From positions 1 through 64,000 of the forward strand of contig NZ_FQTV01000021.1 of the NCBI RefSeq assembly GCF_900128905.1: a stretch of DNA of 64,000 nt, given 5' to 3'. This stretch comes from Bacteroides luti (GTDB lineage Bacteria > Bacteroidota > Bacteroidia > Bacteroidales > Bacteroidaceae). Shown in pieces: positions 53,590 through 62,632 of this stretch. Within the stretch, counting starts at the first letter, position 1. Each line of letters begins with the position of its first letter. The notes beneath the pieces are model-generated. The model saw only the letters and a program-made list of their open reading frames with translations. It was not told the origin of the DNA and searched no databases. The position numbers were made by a program, and so were the translations under genes.

Positions 53590-54170
53590 TGGCATATTCA
53601 GAAAATGAATTATTAAATAAGGATATGGATTGGTTTGTCAAAATCAGCCCATATTATATTCATGCAGCTTCGGCTGGTGGAATGGTTCCTACAGTTATTT
53701 ATGAGAATGATAAAAAAAACAAGTTATTAACTCAGACGATCAAACGTTTACCTTTTCTTTTTAAGGAAGAGGAAATAGGAATTAACCCATTTTTACGTCA
53801 AATATTACATTTAGAAGAACAGCAAAAAGAATTATCCTTTATTTTAGACTCATGTAATATATCCTATGAGAACAATCCTATTGATACTTATATAAAGCGG
53901 ATATATTGCTATTCATTCATAAAGTTTGCTCGTAAAGGCTTTTTTTCTTTTGACAAAACAAACATAAACAATTTTGAAGATGCTAAATATCATCTAGTAG
54001 CTTGGCCATGTAAAACAACTGATTTAGAACTATCTATGCCCACTTGCTCACCTTTAAAAGAGCTGGATATTATAAAGATATATAGAGAGACTAATAAAGA
54101 AATTGAGCCTTTAAAGAGGGAAAAATATACCATTGAACTAGTGAATTTGGTAAATAATTTATCTTTTTAG
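53589..54170 (+). CDS. Hypothetical protein, possible immunity partner
   Basis: 193 residues, no signal peptide or membrane helix. It begins MAYSENELLNKDMDWFVKISP and has a central acidic, Leu-rich region (FLRQILHLEEQQKELSFILD). No family recognised. Its ATG overlaps the stop of the deaminase-like gene, so the two are translated together. Single-copy, soluble and tightly coupled is how immunity proteins commonly look, but this rests on context only. Confidence 0.55.
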   Translation: MAYSENELLNKDMDWFVKISPYYIHAASAGGMVPTVIYENDKKNKLLTQTIKRLPFLFKEEEIGINPFLRQILHLEEQQKELSFILDSCNISYENNPIDTYIKRIYCYSFIKFARKGFFSFDKTNINNFEDAKYHLVAWPCKTTDLELSMPTCSPLKELDIIKIYRETNKEIEPLKREKYTIELVNLVNNLSF

Positions 54171-54247
54171 GTATTTATATGAAGGTCCTTTGTCTGCTAT
54201 ACTTAATTGTCTTGAATCGCTATCTTTGTTCTTATAACCTTTTTAGA

Positions 54248-54278
54248 TTGTATATTTTTTAAGCATTGACTATCTTTG
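54248..54278 (+). promoter_or_regulatory. Promoter of the SUMF1-sialidase-like gene
   Basis: TTG (54248-54250), 20 bp, TATCTTTG (54271-54278), 20 bp before the ATG. Confidence 0.6.
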
Positions 54279-54298
54279 TAAGTACAAAAAAATAATCA

Positions 54299-56263
54299 AT
54301 GAAAAACTTACAAAAGATAATTTTTCTGGGAATAGGACTTTCTCTACTATCAACTTCTGTAAATGCACAGGAAAAAGAGTTTATCCCGATGGCAAACATT
54401 CCTGCAGGAAGTTTTTATATGGGAGGATCTGCTCTTGGAGAAAACTTCGACGAAGCGCCGATACACAAAGTTATTATTTCTAATCCCTTTCGGATTGGAA
54501 AAACAGAAATTACTAATGCACAGTATGAAGAGTTTTGTCCAGAACATAAAGTTTTACGAGGAAAAAGAGGTCTCTCTAAAGGCGACGACGAGGCTGTGAT
54601 ATTTGTAAGCTACAACGATGCTGTGGCTTTCTGCAAATGGCTGAGTAAGAAAGAAGGTAAAACTTACAGGTTGCCAACCGAAGCGGAGTGGGAGTATGCC
54701 TGCCGTGCAGGAAGCTATTATCCATTCAGCATGGGGGATGGACTACCTTCTGTTTTTCAGAAAGATCAGAGAATTGTGAGAGATTATCAGTCTGTTTCAC
54801 TAAAAGTGGGACAAACGCCACCTAATACATTCGGTATTTACGATATGCATGGAAATGTAGAAGAGTGGTGTATGGATTGGTATGGCCCTTATCTTTCAGA
54901 TACACAAACTAATCCTGTAGGACAGAGCAGGGGAGAGTTCAGGGTAACGAGAGGTGGCAGCCATAGTACACCCGAAACTTTTCTGCGTAGTTCGAACCGC
55001 ATGGCAATGTTGCCCGATGATAAGCATGCATTAACCGGTTTCCGTATTGTACAAGCAGAATACCCAGCAAGCAAACCAATAACTACTTTTGAAACGAATT
55101 TAAATAGTGAACATGTATCTCAGGTTAAAGCTGTATGGAAGAAACAAGATAAAGTTCCTTTGTTTATGGCTCCAATTCCTTTTGTTATAAAACCGGATTG
55201 TTCTTCTAAAACTCCTTTTTACCAGCATAATCACCAACCGGCTATAACCTGGTGTGACAATGGTGACTTACTGGCTATCTGGTTCTCTGCCGATCATGAG
55301 AACGGACGTGAGATGACAGTGCTTGCTTCCCGATTGCGTGCAGGTGCTCAGAAATGGGATCCGGCATCACTTTTCTTTAAGGTGCCCGACAGAAATATGA
55401 CCGGTTCGGCTTTGATGAACGATGGGAAAGGAACGCTTTATCATATCAATGGTGTAGAGGCTGCGGGCGATTGGCAGAATTTAATGATGGTGCAGAGAAC
55501 AAGTTACGATAATGGTAAAACATGGAGTTCTCCGCGAATAATTGAACCGGAACATGCAAAACGCCATCAGGTTATTGCCGGAACTATAAAGACAAAAGAG
55601 GGTTGGTTTATTCAGCTTTGCGATGCCGGACCAGGCGGAAAGGATAGTACGGCTGTACATATCAGTAAGGATGGCGGACAAACATGGGCTGATACTGGAG
55701 GTACTATTGCCGGAATTCATGCGGGTGTAGTGCAACTTAAGGATGGAAGACTGATGGCTTTTGGACGGAGTAATAATATTGCCGACTCATCTGGCAAAAT
55801 GCGTATGCCGATGAGCATTTCAAGTGATATGGGTAAAACGTGGACTTATTCAGCTTCCGAATTTCCTCCTCTTGAAGGTCATCAGCGACTGGTTTTAAGA
55901 CGACTCAATGAAGGACCTATTTTACTCATTTCGTTTACAGATCATCCTTTGCGTACAAATCCATCGGAACGTGGAATGATTTTTAAAGATAAAAATGGTA
56001 AAGAGTTCAAAGGTTACGGAATGTATGCTGCTTTGTCTTTTGATGAAGGAAAAACCTGGCCGGTGAAGAAATTACTCACTGATGGAAAATCTCGGTTCCT
56101 GAATGGTGGTGCCTGGACTCAGTTCTTTGAGATGGATGCAACTCATGCTGAGCCGCGTGGTTATCTGGCAGCTACACAAACACCGGATAATGTGATTCAT
56201 CTGGTGAGCAGCAGGCTGCATTATCGTTTTAATCTTGCATGGTTATTAAAAAATGCAGATTGA
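54299..56263 (+). CDS. SUMF1-like / sialidase-like fusion, exported
   Basis: 654 residues with a signal peptide (cleavage near NAQ, residue 23). Residues about 27-258 are a SUMF1/formylglycine-generating-enzyme-like domain (PAGSFYMGG, RLPTEAEWEYACRAG, GIYDMHGNVEEWCMDWYG, RVTRGGSHS). The two catalytic cysteines expected after GGS are missing (STPETFLRSSNR instead), so it is probably non-catalytic. Residues about 285-640 are a six-bladed sialidase-like propeller with four Asp boxes: SYDNGKTW (~401), SKDGGQTW (~456), SSDMGKTW (~507), SFDEGKTW (~580). It probably acts on a host or plant glycan at the cell surface; sialic acid specificity is not shown. Confidence 0.85.
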   Translation: MKNLQKIIFLGIGLSLLSTSVNAQEKEFIPMANIPAGSFYMGGSALGENFDEAPIHKVIISNPFRIGKTEITNAQYEEFCPEHKVLRGKRGLSKGDDEAVIFVSYNDAVAFCKWLSKKEGKTYRLPTEAEWEYACRAGSYYPFSMGDGLPSVFQKDQRIVRDYQSVSLKVGQTPPNTFGIYDMHGNVEEWCMDWYGPYLSDTQTNPVGQSRGEFRVTRGGSHSTPETFLRSSNRMAMLPDDKHALTGFRIVQAEYPASKPITTFETNLNSEHVSQVKAVWKKQDKVPLFMAPIPFVIKPDCSSKTPFYQHNHQPAITWCDNGDLLAIWFSADHENGREMTVLASRLRAGAQKWDPASLFFKVPDRNMTGSALMNDGKGTLYHINGVEAAGDWQNLMMVQRTSYDNGKTWSSPRIIEPEHAKRHQVIAGTIKTKEGWFIQLCDAGPGGKDSTAVHISKDGGQTWADTGGTIAGIHAGVVQLKDGRLMAFGRSNNIADSSGKMRMPMSISSDMGKTWTYSASEFPPLEGHQRLVLRRLNEGPILLISFTDHPLRTNPSERGMIFKDKNGKEFKGYGMYAALSFDEGKTWPVKKLLTDGKSRFLNGGAWTQFFEMDATHAEPRGYLAATQTPDNVIHLVSSRLHYRFNLAWLLKNAD

Positions 56264-56909
56264 TCTGCCACCTGCTACTAAAACAAACGTAATTAACTGA
56301 TATATAATTGTATAGTTTGGTGGTTGATATTTTTGTTTTACAATTTATCTGCCACTAAATTCATTCATCTGCTACAAACTTTATTTCCATTCTTAAAGCG
56401 CTTCACTTTCCTCAATATATTTCTTTTTTCTTCACCTTTGCATGCTCTACTTTTTTAGAAAGCATTATTCTTATAATGCTAAGATTTTCTTCATTGTGTA
56501 TAAAGATTTGAATATTAATTGTTTACCCGATTTTATTTTTTATACTTGGTAAGTTCACGGCCGTGAACCCGTAAGTCTTTGGCCGAGAACCCATGGGTCT
56601 TTTATCGTGAACCCATAAGTCTTCAGTTGCGAACTTACTTATTGTTTTAAATGAATTAGATAATGTATGTCTTTTAAAAATGATAATAAATATATATAGT
56701 AGCCTTGCTATGATTTGAAATTTGTAGTAAGCAACTATATAATGTAATCTTGCAGTAGCTGTTTTTACGTTGAGATAGTGTCTTAAATTTGTATTTTTAG
56801 TGGCAGATGATGGTAATTAGTAGTAGATGAAAATGTGTAAATATTTTATCTGCCACCACCACAAAGCTTATTGGTAGGCACTTTTAGGCATTTTAGTGGC
56901 AGATGGCAG
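56264..56909. repeat. Scattered GTGGCAGA / TCTGCCAC words
   Basis: In the 0.69 kb gap after the fusion gene, TCTGCCAC or its complement GTGGCAGA occurs at 56264, 56348, 56800, 56849 and 56896, with close variants at 56368 and 56820. Several neighbours are exactly 20 bp apart (56348/56368, 56800/56820). The words face both ways and enclose the 22 bp array D. No gene is seen in the gap. Confidence 0.6.
56549..56638. repeat. 22 bp-period word array D
   Basis: GAAC begins at 56565, 56587, 56609 and 56631, all 22 bp apart. The first three units share G-GAACCC-T-AGTCTT over 17 positions. The array opens with the perfect 16 bp palindrome GTTCACGGCCGTGAAC (56553-56568) and is bracketed by inverted GTAAGTTC (56549-56556) and GAACTTAC (56631-56638). 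The centre of this bracket coincides with the palindrome CCCATGGG (56590-56597) in unit 2. It lies between convergent genes, so a promoter role is unlikely. Confidence 0.75.
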
Positions 56910-56956
56910 TAACTTTTTGTTTTTACTGAATAATTTTCTCTTAGAGTATAATTGTT

Positions 56957-57541
56957 TTAATTCTTTTTTAAAAATTCTTCAATATCCTTTTCTAACGATT
57001 TAGGAGTGGTTGTGGGTGCATATCGTTTTATTGTATATCCGTCTTTAGCAACAAGGAATTTGGTAAAATTCCACTTTATAGCAGAAACTATAAATCCCGA
57101 TGCTTTCTTTTTAAGGAATTTATAAATAGGATGAGCATCATCTCCATTCACGTTAATTTTAGACATAAGCTGGAATGTAACCCCAAAGTTTACCTGGCAG
57201 AAATTTTCAATCTCGCTATCGGTTCCAGGCTCTTGATGTCCAAACTGATCACAAGGGAATCCTATAACTACTAATCCTTTATCTGCATACTTTTTGTTTA
57301 GTTCTTCAAGTTCTTTATACTGAGGTGTGAATCCACACTTACTTGCTGTGTTTACAATTAATAATACTTTACCTTTATACTTAGCAAAATCGATATCTTG
57401 ACCTTTATTACTTTTTGCTGTAAAATCAAAAATTACTTTTTCCATAACCTTATTCTTTTTAGCGTTATTACTCTGTGCAATACTAAATTGCACGAAAAAG
57501 ATATAAAACAAGAGTGATAAGAGAAATGTTACTTTTTTCAT
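56957..57541 (-). CDS. Glutathione peroxidase family protein
   Basis: 194 residues with an N-terminal signal sequence (about 1-22), so exported. Cys-type active site NTASKCGFTPQY, second conserved Cys and Gln in GFPCDQFGHQEPG, and Trp in IKWNFTKFLV complete the tetrad. The thiol-peroxidase form most likely uses thioredoxin rather than glutathione. It is a single gene with no partner. Confidence 0.92.
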   Translation of the reverse strand: MKKVTFLLSLLFYIFFVQFSIAQSNNAKKNKVMEKVIFDFTAKSNKGQDIDFAKYKGKVLLIVNTASKCGFTPQYKELEELNKKYADKGLVVIGFPCDQFGHQEPGTDSEIENFCQVNFGVTFQLMSKINVNGDDAHPIYKFLKKKASGFIVSAIKWNFTKFLVAKDGYTIKRYAPTTTPKSLEKDIEEFLKKN

Positions 57542-57650
57542 AACTGCTTTTTGAACTTATTATCGTTATACGAAATTATGTTTTGCGCAACATATATACA
57601 AACAAAAGGTATAAATAGTTTTGATTTTAATATTATTTGTCGATCCTTTT

Positions 57651-57691
57651 AAAAAAAATCGCGTTCAGATACAATGCATATCCGAACGCGA
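57651..57691 (-). terminator. Terminator of the S41 peptidase gene
   Basis: TCGCGTTCAGATA (57659-57671) pairs with TATCCGAACGCGA (57679-57691); on the minus strand the stem is followed by T8. Confidence 0.85.
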
Positions 57692-57712
57692 CCTCTTTTA
57701 TGTTAATGATAA

Positions 57713-59176
57713 TTATTTAAACTGATATCGTCCTGGTAATTCTATTAACTTATCATGAAGTTTGCCTGAACGGTTAACTGAGTTCTTTAAAACTTTAGGT
57801 GTAAACATTAAACCTTTTGTTTTAGCCTTTGTTGAAGGTATACCTGTAATCAATTCTAACGCTTTTGCCAATAATGGTTCTTTTTCATCGCCCATTGAAT
57901 AGCCATCAAAAGGATTATCTTCAACCTTATATGTAGGAGTAAAGCCATCGGGCATACAGGGTGTATTACCGTTTTTATCAGAATATCTGTATACCATTGA
58001 GTATATACCCCAGTTATCAAGATCTTTATCTGGATTTTCATAAATGTCGGCCGGAGTAAATACAATTCCACCACAATATTTGCCGGATGTTTGTTCTCCA
58101 ATAGTTGTTACACTAATATAAGGAGAAAGTCCTGTTATTGTAGCTTCCGAAGCAGATGCAGTATTACCTGAAACTAAAACATATAGCTTGCTTAGATTCA
58201 TATTAGCATCTTTTGTTGATAGGGTTACTTTGTTTTTATCTTCGTCTTCGTAAGTGTAGCTGTCTTTGTAATACTCATTTAAATCCGTTCCTTTTGATTT
58301 CCAATATGCAGCATATTTATCGTTCCATGTTTGCTGCAAATATATTTGTTTACCATCAACAATAGATGAAGGAGCAAGGATGCTGCTAAGGAGTTGTGCA
58401 GATAGAGAATAACCTCCTCTATTATATCGTAAGTCTAGTACAACATCTGTTACTCCTGCTGTTTTAAAGGACTTAAATACATCAATCAGTTTTTGATTAG
58501 ACTTTAAAGTATAATCAGTATAGCATAAGTAACCTATTTTATATGTGCCTTTATCTATTACTTTGTAAGTATTAACAGGCTCCTGATACATTGTGCTGGC
58601 AGTAAGTGGTATTTTTGTGCCATTGAGACTTATTGTGTTTCCGCTTAAACTTGCCATGCCCAATGTTATGGAGGATGTATAGAATAAATCTGTATAATTG
58701 CTGGTTGTAATATTGGTACTGTTTATTTGCAGAATAAGATCACCACGTTTTATACCGGCTTTTTCTGCAGGAGTGCCCGGATAAACAAACTGAACTACAG
58801 CATAACATTGAGTACTAGTATAAGAGAAAAGATATACTCCAAGTGAATATCCAAAAGATGTTCCTTCCCCTGCAAAGTTACTGGTTAGACCGGCTGCGTC
58901 ATCCGTTAAGGTAGTCCAATGGTCGGCCGAGTATTTTATACTGTCTACCATTGCTATCGGATCTTTTATTTTAGTAACATCTACTTTCGGTATCTCAGAA
59001 CTCCATAGATAGAACTCTTGTAGTACATCTAGTGCGAATTGAGTAACTTTCTCTGTCTTGGTAGCTGCTTTTTCTTCGGTTTTAGTTTTATTGTCGTCAT
59101 CCTTGCAGCTTGTAAAAAATGTTATGCTTGCTATTGCTGCAAGCATAACGAGTAATTTCCATTGATTTAGTTTCAT
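57713..59176 (-). CDS. S41 family peptidase (CtpA-like), lipoprotein
   Basis: 487 residues with a lipoprotein signal ending FFTSC. It has an N-terminal helical region, a PDZ domain (about 110-185; GTPAEKAGIKRGDLILQINS) and an S41 core with GYLCYTDYT, VVLDLRYNRGGYS, the nucleophile Ser in VSGNTASASEATITGL and a downstream TSGKYCGG. The insertions and Tyr/Lys-rich tail are typical of Bacteroides surface S41 proteins. Substrate unknown. Monocistronic. Confidence 0.9.
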   Translation of the reverse strand: MKLNQWKLLVMLAAIASITFFTSCKDDDNKTKTEEKAATKTEKVTQFALDVLQEFYLWSSEIPKVDVTKIKDPIAMVDSIKYSADHWTTLTDDAAGLTSNFAGEGTSFGYSLGVYLFSYTSTQCYAVVQFVYPGTPAEKAGIKRGDLILQINSTNITTSNYTDLFYTSSITLGMASLSGNTISLNGTKIPLTASTMYQEPVNTYKVIDKGTYKIGYLCYTDYTLKSNQKLIDVFKSFKTAGVTDVVLDLRYNRGGYSLSAQLLSSILAPSSIVDGKQIYLQQTWNDKYAAYWKSKGTDLNEYYKDSYTYEDEDKNKVTLSTKDANMNLSKLYVLVSGNTASASEATITGLSPYISVTTIGEQTSGKYCGGIVFTPADIYENPDKDLDNWGIYSMVYRYSDKNGNTPCMPDGFTPTYKVEDNPFDGYSMGDEKEPLLAKALELITGIPSTKAKTKGLMFTPKVLKNSVNRSGKLHDKLIELPGRYQFK

Positions 59177-59451
59177 TGTTTTAATTTTACTATTCTATTA
59201 GTATAATAAATTGTGTACTCTTTTGAAATGCATTATATAATGCGTCAATAATAATACAAATATAATTCATAAATATTGAATTCTTATAATTATTGATAAA
59301 AAAATTGATACAAAATAGAATGATAACTGACAAACACTACTATTTTATATATGAATTTATTTTTTTTCATAATAAATTGGAGTGTAATAGATGTTAAATT
59401 AATATTTTTATGTATGTTTGCTACATCTAAACCATATATAATAACATTATA

Positions 59452-60420
59452 ATGTATCCATTAAAGTTTAAACCCATCCTTAAACAAACCTTGTGGGGTG
59501 GTGATAAAATTATTCCTTTTAAGCATCTTTCAGAAGAGATGCCAAATGTTGGTGAGAGTTGGGAACTATCTGGAGTTCCGGATAATGAATCAGAGGTTGC
59601 TAATGGAGAATTCAAAGGGATGACCTTGGGGCAGTTAGTAAGACGATTTAAAGGAGAATTAGTTGGAGAAAGTAATTATGCTCGTTTTAATTCTACCTTT
59701 CCTTTATTAATAAAGTTTATTGATGCACAGCAGGATTTATCAATCCAGGTTCACCCCTCTGACGAGTTGGCAAAAAAACGTCACAACTCAATGGGAAAGA
59801 CTGAGATGTGGTATGTAGTAGATGCTACTCCTGATGCTAAACTTCGCTCTGGATTTTCTCAGGAAATAACACCAAAAGAATATAAGGATAGGGTCTTTAA
59901 TTCTACGATTACTGAGGTCTTACAAGAATATTCTATAAAGAAAGGGGATGTTTTCTTCCTTCCTGCAGGTCGTATCCATAGTATTGGTGCCGGAGCCTTT
60001 ATTGCTGAGATTCAACAAACATCGGATATTACATATCGTATATTTGATTTTGATAGAAAAGATGCAAATGGTAATACTCGCGAGCTACATACCGAACTGG
60101 CTAAAGATGCGATTGACTACGAAGTGCTTGATGACTACAGAACTGAGTATGAAGCTGTAAAGGATGAACCTGTAGAATTGGTTGCTTGTCCTTATTTCAC
60201 AACATCTCTTTATGATATGACTGAAACTATTTCTTGTGATTACTCGGAATTAGATTCGTTTGTTGTATTGATTTGTTTGGAAGGTGATTGTAAAATTGTT
60301 GATAATGAGAATAATGAAGTAGAACTTCATGCTGGTGAAACAGTATTGTTGCCTGCTTCAACAATGGATATTACTATTATACCTGAAGGCTCAGCTAAGT
60401 TGCTTGAAACTTACGTATAG
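59452..60420 (+). CDS. manA: Mannose-6-phosphate isomerase, class I
   Basis: 322 residues, a cupin-type zinc enzyme linking fructose-6-P and mannose-6-P. Zinc ligands are seen in SIQVHPSDELAKK and GKTEMWYV (His, Glu) and PAGRIHSIGAGAF (His). The C-terminal cupin is present. The length matches the short Bacillus-type enzyme, not the long E. coli one. Divergent from the peptidase gene; the 275 bp between holds only AT-rich promoter-like DNA. Confidence 0.93.
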   Translation: MYPLKFKPILKQTLWGGDKIIPFKHLSEEMPNVGESWELSGVPDNESEVANGEFKGMTLGQLVRRFKGELVGESNYARFNSTFPLLIKFIDAQQDLSIQVHPSDELAKKRHNSMGKTEMWYVVDATPDAKLRSGFSQEITPKEYKDRVFNSTITEVLQEYSIKKGDVFFLPAGRIHSIGAGAFIAEIQQTSDITYRIFDFDRKDANGNTRELHTELAKDAIDYEVLDDYRTEYEAVKDEPVELVACPYFTTSLYDMTETISCDYSELDSFVVLICLEGDCKIVDNENNEVELHAGETVLLPASTMDITIIPEGSAKLLETYV

Positions 60421-60435
60421 TGTTTATTTCTGATA

Positions 60436-60477
60436 TAAAAAAAGAGGAATCATATAATATGATTCCTCTTTTTTTAT
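60436..60477. terminator. Bidirectional terminator between manA and alkaline phosphatase
   Basis: AGAGGAATCATA (60443-60454) pairs with TATGATTCCTCT (60458-60469), with an A-run on the left and T7 on the right. Confidence 0.9.
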
Positions 60478-60489
60478 GATATACTTTTT

Positions 60490-61911
60490 TTAATATTTAG
60501 CAGCTTGAGCTATTTTCTTAGGGATATCAGTGTTTTCAATCTTTCCGTGGAATAACTCTGCTCCGGCTCCGATTGCAAATACCGGAATGTATCCGGCTGA
60601 ATGGCCGCCACTAGCCCAACTTACCATAGCAATTTCATTTAAAATTTGCTTTGCAAGCGCTGCCATTGGTTCATCTTTAGAATAAAGACTTTCAGCCAAC
60701 TTAACATCTTTGCCAAGGAACGAACGGATGTATTCTTCTTTTAACAACTGTTCTTGCTTATCATTTAACTTAACTTGGCTCCACAAACCTAGGTTTTCGC
60801 TCAAAAGGTTTTTTATATCGTTCCAGGTAACGTCGTTTTGTTTGTCTTTACGCAATTGCTTAATTCTTTCTGAAAGTTCTGTTTCTGACACTTTCTGATA
60901 TTCAAGTGCTTTTAAATTTAATGCATATTTCCCGTTGCCTAAAGCGATTCCTCCAGTTTCATGATCGGCTGTAATTACAATGAGGGTTTCGTTTGGGTGT
61001 TTCTTGTAGAATTCATACGCAATTTTAACAGCATTGTCCATATCAATAACTTCATTGAAAACTGTTGCAGCGTCATTACTATGACAAGCCCAATCAATCT
61101 TACCACCTTCAATCATTACAAAGAATCCATTCTTATTGTCTTTTGTAAGGAAGCTGATGGCGCTTTCTGTAATTTGACTAAGAGTCAGATCGCCCGGCTT
61201 TCTGTCGATAGCATATGGAATAGAGTGTGCATCAGTGTTATCTTGTTGCATAAGAATCATTTTTGAAGCTTTATTCTTTTTCGCCTTAAAATCTTCATAT
61301 CCTTTAGCAACTGTATAATTAGCCTCTTTAAATAGGGTATATATATTAGGAGCGTTTTTGTTGGTTTTGCTATTTGGCTCTAAAAATCCACTTCCGGCAT
61401 AGAAGTCGAATCCTGCTTTAGGTAGATCTGTTGCTATCTCATAATACATATTTCTATCCGGTTGGTGAGCATAGAATGTTGCCGGAGTGGCATGGTCAAT
61501 ACTAACACTGGTGGTAATTCCTACTTTCTTGCCTGCTTTTTTAGCTTTGACAGCTATGCTATAAAGAGGTGATTTGCGTAAACTATCCATTCCGATTGTT
61601 CCATTCTTTGTTTTTACTCCGGTTGCCAAAGCTGTACCTGCTGCAGCGGAACATGTAACTGAGTTGTAAACTGAATAGGTTGTTGCAATTGTACTGTAAG
61701 GAAACTGTGCGAAAGTAAGAGGTTTTACCCCAATTCTTCCTTCTTTTTCTGCAAGATACATCTCGGTCCCGTTTACCTGATTAACTCCCATTCCGTCGCC
61801 AATGAAATAAAATACATATTTGGCGGTTTTAGTTTGCGCATATCCATCTGCCTGACTAAATAAAAATCCGGCAAACAGGATGAATGTCAAAAGATAAAAT
61901 TTTGGTTTCAT
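60490..61911 (-). CDS. Alkaline phosphatase
   Basis: 473 residues with a signal peptide (cleavage near YAQT). Metal and nucleophile motifs: FYFIGDGMGVNQ (Asp), SVTCSAAAGTALATGVKT (nucleophile Ser in the TCSAAAGTA stretch), DHATPATFYAH, EGGKIDWACHSND, VITADHETGG and SGGHSAGYIPVFAIG. It is a periplasmic phosphomonoesterase of the classical PhoA superfamily. Whether the two-component pair at 25920-28398 controls it cannot be judged. Confidence 0.93.
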   Translation of the reverse strand: MKPKFYLLTFILFAGFLFSQADGYAQTKTAKYVFYFIGDGMGVNQVNGTEMYLAEKEGRIGVKPLTFAQFPYSTIATTYSVYNSVTCSAAAGTALATGVKTKNGTIGMDSLRKSPLYSIAVKAKKAGKKVGITTSVSIDHATPATFYAHQPDRNMYYEIATDLPKAGFDFYAGSGFLEPNSKTNKNAPNIYTLFKEANYTVAKGYEDFKAKKNKASKMILMQQDNTDAHSIPYAIDRKPGDLTLSQITESAISFLTKDNKNGFFVMIEGGKIDWACHSNDAATVFNEVIDMDNAVKIAYEFYKKHPNETLIVITADHETGGIALGNGKYALNLKALEYQKVSETELSERIKQLRKDKQNDVTWNDIKNLLSENLGLWSQVKLNDKQEQLLKEEYIRSFLGKDVKLAESLYSKDEPMAALAKQILNEIAMVSWASGGHSAGYIPVFAIGAGAELFHGKIENTDIPKKIAQAAKY

Positions 61912-61944
61912 TCCTTTTATTTATTAATTATTGAATCTATTAGA

Positions 61945-61978
61945 TAAAAAAAATAGGGCTGAGTTTAATTCAGCCCTA
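61945..61978 (-). terminator. Terminator of the YtxH/holin-like operon
   Basis: TAGGGCTGA (61954-61962) pairs with TCAGCCCTA (61970-61978); on the minus strand T8 follows. Confidence 0.85.
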
Positions 61979-61983
61979 CAAAG

Positions 61984-62250
61984 TTATCTTTTTTTATGGA
62001 AGTATTTGCGGAATTTTTTCATTAAATTAAATCCAACTATAATGCCATTGAAGAGGTTTATGCCTGTTTTAAAGCGGTTAAGGAACGATGGACCAGAGGC
62101 AATATTTGATATAGGAGAGAGAATATCTGCATAAGTTGCAGCGATTTTCTCTTTTTGCATAGCTATTTTTTGTTTAGTTTCGACTCTCTTTCGAACGACA
62201 TCTACCAATGTTATGCCTTTATCTGAGGATTGTGTATGTGTTATTTTCAT
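61984..62250 (-). CDS. Small hypothetical protein of the YtxH operon
   Basis: 88 residues, basic, with a helical N-terminal part rich in Lys, Gln and Glu (VDVVRKRVETKQKIAMQKEKI) and a weakly hydrophobic segment (INLFNGIIVGFNL) before a KKFRKYFHKKR tail. No family recognised. Third gene of a minus-strand operon with the YtxH and holin-like genes, 3 bp after the latter, which suggests a related envelope or stress role. Confidence 0.7.
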   Translation of the reverse strand: MKITHTQSSDKGITLVDVVRKRVETKQKIAMQKEKIAATYADILSPISNIASGPSFLNRFKTGINLFNGIIVGFNLMKKFRKYFHKKR

Positions 62251-62253
62251 AAA

Positions 62254-62613
62254 TTATTTATTAGAATCCTTAAGGAAAAGGGTTGCTAAAAACCGAACTA
62301 AAGGATTGGTTATTAAATTTTTACGGAATACAATCATACAAATTATAATTGAAATACTTAGACAAGCAATAAGGCAGAAGCTTAAAGATAGTCCAACTAA
62401 AGGTTCAAGAACATAAGCTAAGGAGAACAGAAGATAAAATAAAGTCACCATACCCAGAGTAATCAGAATAAATATCAGAATAAGTGTAGAAAGTAGAATA
62501 GTTAATTTTTCTACAAACTGTAACTTTGCGTAATCTTTTTGTAATATCGCATATTCTTTGAGCTCTGCGATAAGTTGTCTGATACTATCAACTGTGTTTT
62601 TTTCTGTGGACAT
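62254..62613 (-). CDS. Phage-holin-family-like membrane protein
   Basis: 119 residues from the ATG at 62613 (MSTEKNTVDSI). An upstream start at 62676 would overlap the YtxH gene and is unlikely. An amphipathic helix is followed by two membrane helices (about 45-70 and 78-100) and a basic tail, the pattern of the DUF1469 / holin-X class that is common next to YtxH genes in Bacteroidetes. Despite the family name it is an ordinary chromosomal envelope protein, not evidence of a prophage. Confidence 0.8.
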   Translation of the reverse strand: MSTEKNTVDSIRQLIAELKEYAILQKDYAKLQFVEKLTILLSTLILIFILITLGMVTLFYLLFSLAYVLEPLVGLSLSFCLIACLSISIIICMIVFRKNLITNPLVRFLATLFLKDSNK

Positions 62614-62632
62614 GGTGACTCTTTTTTTAGTT

